NCBI GenBank assembly: GCA_963844255.1
Contig: CAWJNP010000049.1
Location: 39,544 to 103,543 of the forward strand
DNA: 64,000 nt
Source of the DNA: SZAS-79 sp963844255
GTDB lineage: Bacteria > Pseudomonadota > Gammaproteobacteria > Burkholderiales > SG8-39
Reading direction: 5' to 3'
Within the stretch, counting starts at the first letter, position 1. Each line of letters starts with the position of its first letter. A program made the translations under genes and the position numbers. The notes under the pieces are model-generated. The model was not told the DNA's origin, searched no databases, and worked only from the letters and a program-made list of their open reading frames with translations. Below, piece by piece: positions 61,451 through 64,000 of this stretch.

Positions 61451-63382
61451 TTACTTGAACCAGAACGTGTCCGGGTGATAGATACCGAACAATGCGCCTG
61501 GATCCCAGTTGTAGATTGCTTTCTCGGGCACGTTCTTCAGCGTTTCACGCACGACGACAGGTTGCGGCACTGCGGAGACGACCCCGATCGTGAACTGCTC
61601 GTTCGCATGTATCTCAAGCATGGTGCGCCAAATCGCAGCGCGCTCTTCTGGCGTTCCGGCTGCGCGCCAGTCAACACGCAGTTTTGCAAGCTGGACGACC
61701 CTGGGCATGTCCGGGGCTTCACCGGTTTTCCCACTGGTTTCGAAGTACTGCCCGAATTTTGGCCATTGCAGTTGCTGCTGACTGGTGGGGGCCAGCGCGT
61801 CCGGACTCATGTCTGCGGTGGGAATTCCATTCTCAAGTCCCGTCCAGACCGAAATCAGCGTCTGGCCGGAAAAAATCCTGTTCCGAAGCGCTTCACGTTG
61901 TATCGGCTTGGCAAACAGCTTTATACCCACTTCCTGCCAGGTTTCGCGTATCAGCGCCAGCACGTCGGTCTGTTCGGTGCTTTCGCCGGCGGTCTCAACG
62001 ATGATCTCCAGCGGTCTGCCGTCCTGGAGCCGTCGAACTCCGCCTTCGCCCCGTTTTAGACCGAGTTCATCGAGAAGCTTGTTCGCAGCCTTGCGATCAT
62101 ATTTGGCCCATTGCTCCTGATAGTGCTTTTCGAAAAGCGGGCTGTCCGGCAGTACCGTGTTGTTGCCTTCGGTCGCGAGGCCGAAATAAATCACCTGATT
62201 GACCAGCGACCGGTCGATTGCCATTGAAAGTGCGTGCCTGAAGCGCGCATCCCGGAGCAGCCTGCGCCAGACCGGGTCGTTGACGTTCAGATTCGGAAAA
62301 AGCGCGAACTGGGAGCCTATCGCCGAGCGCCAGAGCAGCGTCCGGAAGTTGTTGCGCTTCTCGCTCTTTTTCAAGAATGTGTAGTTGCTGAACTGAAGGT
62401 CTCGGGCCTGCAGATCCGCTTCGCCTGAGCCGGTCTTGGCCGGAATCAACTTGCTGTCAGCGATCGCCATCTCGATGCGATCGGCGTAGGGAAGTTGTCG
62501 GCCAGTGGCATCGATTCGGTGAAAGTAGGGGTTTCGAACCGCGACAAACCGGTCAGCCGGAGGACTCGTTGTATTAATCCATGGCTCCAGGGTGGGCAGA
62601 TCCGGATTGTCATACCGGTACATGTTGTCCTTGCGATTGTGAATCGAAGCCCATCCCCGCTTCTTGCCACCGCTCTTCTCCGGTTCCGCGACTTTGGGTG
62701 CGTATTTCCTGTGATACTTCTTCAAGTAAGCAGACGGACGATAAATGTAGAGCGGGGATGCCCCGGCCAGTCGAGGCAGGAATTCAGGGTTGGGTTTGCT
62801 CCAGGTGTAACGTACGGTTACCTCGTCAAGCACTTCAAATTTTGGGGGTTCGCCGTCGACCAGAAGGTCGCTCGGAGGTCCGGCTGGACTCAATTCCTGA
62901 TTGTTGGCCACATCCTCCCAGTAATAGCGAAAATCTTCGGAAGTAAACGGCCGCCCGTCCGACCATTTGTGGCCTTTGCGCAATTTGAGAGTGAAAATCC
63001 GTCCGTCCGCGACATCCATGCTTTCGAGTATGTCGGGAACAATTTCGAACTTCCGGTTGTAGCCGACCAGCCTCGAGTATCCATATACCACCAGCATCCG
63101 AACGTCACGTGCGCGCCCGATCAGCATGTGCATGGTTCCCCCATGCTTGCCAGGAGCCACCCCTGGCCCATCCAGTTGCATGAGACGCGGGGTTCGTGGC
63201 AACCGCTTTTCCACTGGTGGCAATGTCCCCGCCTCCACCGCGGACTCGAGCATGGGCGTCTCGATAAATGCTCCTGCGATGGAAGCCACGCTGTGCAGGC
63301 TGACCGCAAGGGCCAGCGCCGCGATTCTTGAAAGAGCTGCAGGTCGAAATTTCCAGCGGATCAGATGGATTGCGGCGCTCAC
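61451..63382 (-). CDS. Oligopeptide-type ABC transporter substrate-binding protein (family 5)
   Basis: A 643-residue periplasmic receptor. A signal peptide (ALALAVSLHSVASIAGA) is followed by the family 5 fold: ESMDVADGRIFTLKLRKGHKWSDGRPFTSEDFRYYWEDV, the classic SBP_bac_5 segment, and LSMAIDRSLVNQVIYFG later. At over 600 residues it matches the YejA-like long subgroup, which takes up peptides such as microcin C or other bulky solutes. It overlaps the ATPase gene upstream by 4 bases. Confidence 0.92.
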   Translation of the reverse strand: MSAAIHLIRWKFRPAALSRIAALALAVSLHSVASIAGAFIETPMLESAVEAGTLPPVEKRLPRTPRLMQLDGPGVAPGKHGGTMHMLIGRARDVRMLVVYGYSRLVGYNRKFEIVPDILESMDVADGRIFTLKLRKGHKWSDGRPFTSEDFRYYWEDVANNQELSPAGPPSDLLVDGEPPKFEVLDEVTVRYTWSKPNPEFLPRLAGASPLYIYRPSAYLKKYHRKYAPKVAEPEKSGGKKRGWASIHNRKDNMYRYDNPDLPTLEPWINTTSPPADRFVAVRNPYFHRIDATGRQLPYADRIEMAIADSKLIPAKTGSGEADLQARDLQFSNYTFLKKSEKRNNFRTLLWRSAIGSQFALFPNLNVNDPVWRRLLRDARFRHALSMAIDRSLVNQVIYFGLATEGNNTVLPDSPLFEKHYQEQWAKYDRKAANKLLDELGLKRGEGGVRRLQDGRPLEIIVETAGESTEQTDVLALIRETWQEVGIKLFAKPIQREALRNRIFSGQTLISVWTGLENGIPTADMSPDALAPTSQQQLQWPKFGQYFETSGKTGEAPDMPRVVQLAKLRVDWRAAGTPEERAAIWRTMLEIHANEQFTIGVVSAVPQPVVVRETLKNVPEKAIYNWDPGALFGIYHPDTFWFK

Positions 63383-64000
63383 CCGACCAACTCCGAAACG
63401 TCAGCGCTCGCGTGTGCTCTGACGAAATGCTCTTGGCCAAGATCGATCATCTCGGCCCCTGTCGTTTCGTCCAGCCGAAACGGTGCCGGCCATGCTTTCG
63501 GATCGGAGGCTTTCCCTTCCATCAGCGCCTTGAAATCCAGCCTGCGCTCCAGATCGGGAACCGGCACGGCCGCCAACAGGGCTTTGGTATACGGATGTAC
63601 GGGGTTGCCAAACAATTCACCATATGGAGCGATCTCGACAAGACGGCCCGCGCACATCACCGCAATCCGGTCCGCCACGTAATGCACCACGGCAAGATTG
63701 TGGGAGACAAATATGTACGTCAGATTCAATGCCTCGCGTAGATCACGAAGCAGATTCAGTACCTGTGCCTGCACCGATACATCAAGTGCCGAAACCGGTT
63801 CGTCGCAAATCAGCAGCGCAGGACTGAGAGCAAGCGCGCGCGCAATTCCGAGTCTCTGGCGCTGTCCCCCGGAGAAACTGTGCGGGTAGCGTCGCAGATG
63901 TCGAACATCCAGGCCGACAAGGTTCGTCAGCTCCTTGACGCGTGCGAAGCGCTCTTCAGCGTCTCCGATCCCGTGTATGACGAGCGGTTCACTGAGAATT
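63379..64000 (-). CDS. Oligopeptide-type ABC transporter ATP-binding protein, N-terminus cut off by window edge
   Basis: The last 206 residues of an OppD/OppF-type ATPase. Reading in from the edge: the signature HSFSGGQRQRLGIARAL, Walker B LLICDEPVSALDVSVQAQ, the H-loop FVSHNLAVVHYVADRI, and the oligopeptide-family C-terminal region with VHPYTKALLAAVPVPD. The Walker A part is outside the window. Whether it is one half-ATPase or the second half of a fused OppDF protein cannot be told. It is upstream of and coupled to the binding-protein gene. Confidence 0.93.
   Translation of the reverse strand, partial: ILSEPLVIHGIGDAEERFARVKELTNLVGLDVRHLRRYPHSFSGGQRQRLGIARALALSPALLICDEPVSALDVSVQAQVLNLLRDLREALNLTYIFVSHNLAVVHYVADRIAVMCAGRLVEIAPYGELFGNPVHPYTKALLAAVPVPDLERRLDFKALMEGKASDPKAWPAPFRLDETTGAEMIDLGQEHFVRAHASADVSELVG

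Overview
The window looks like a 64-kb piece of a GC-rich betaproteobacterial chromosome, most likely Burkholderiales. The strongest clue is the block tyrS - M23 peptidase - anmK - erpA - bactofilin - DUF6776-type membrane protein - rpsI - rplM (48.4-55.1 kb), an arrangement typical of that group. Abundant liv-type ABC and TRAP transporters, a family III CoA-transferase and Mo/FeS/FAD hydroxylase subunits point the same way. No rRNA, tRNA, CRISPR array, insertion sequence or phage gene was recognised.

Layout. 1-6.3 kb: prfC (3' end outside the window), then a formate/nitrite transporter, an O-acetylhomoserine sulfhydrylase and a gamma-glutamyltransferase, each broken by one or two small lesions, with an intact zinc alcohol dehydrogenase between the last two. 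6.3-7.7 kb: a perfect 26-bp inverted repeat and two tandem glutathione S-transferases. 7.7-15.3 kb, minus strand: metallopeptidase lipoprotein, alpha/beta hydrolase, MFS carrier, ppc, a periplasmic binding protein and a nitroreductase. 15.4-19.8 kb, plus strand: FAD-linked dehydrogenase, two paralogous response regulators with the same N-terminal domain and the same promoter box, and a parvulin-type isomerase. 19.9-27.9 kb: assorted catabolic genes (Rieske oxygenase, 2-hydroxyacid dehydrogenase, MFS, luciferase-like monooxygenase, DUF3237 protein, domain-permuted CoA-transferase, secreted esterase) and a small secreted Lys/Ala-rich protein.

28.0-39.4 kb is one minus-strand unit with short gaps or overlaps: a three-gene molybdenum hydroxylase (large subunit fused to a CoxG-like domain), an enoyl-CoA hydratase/isomerase, a complete liv-type ABC importer and an acyl-CoA ligase, with an AraC regulator just upstream. 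It reads as uptake, hydroxylation, CoA activation and beta-oxidation-like processing of an unidentified organic acid. 40.5-49.6 kb: a sulfite-oxidase-like enzyme, ChaC, a PatB/MalY aminotransferase, a TakPQM-like TRAP importer and a lactonase-type metallo-hydrolase. 55.1-55.5 kb is an AT-rich gap with a candidate small RNA showing an anti-Shine-Dalgarno loop. 55.5-64 kb: OsmC protein, a cyclic-nucleotide-binding protein coupled to an ABC-exporter-like protein lacking most ATPase motifs, and an oligopeptide-type ABC importer running off the end.

The best leads for something new are the degenerate ABC protein with its cNMP-binding partner, the candidate small RNA, the fused Mo-hydroxylase operon, and the twin response regulators with apparently leaderless promoters. 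All calls come from reading translations and sequence by eye; no database search was run.
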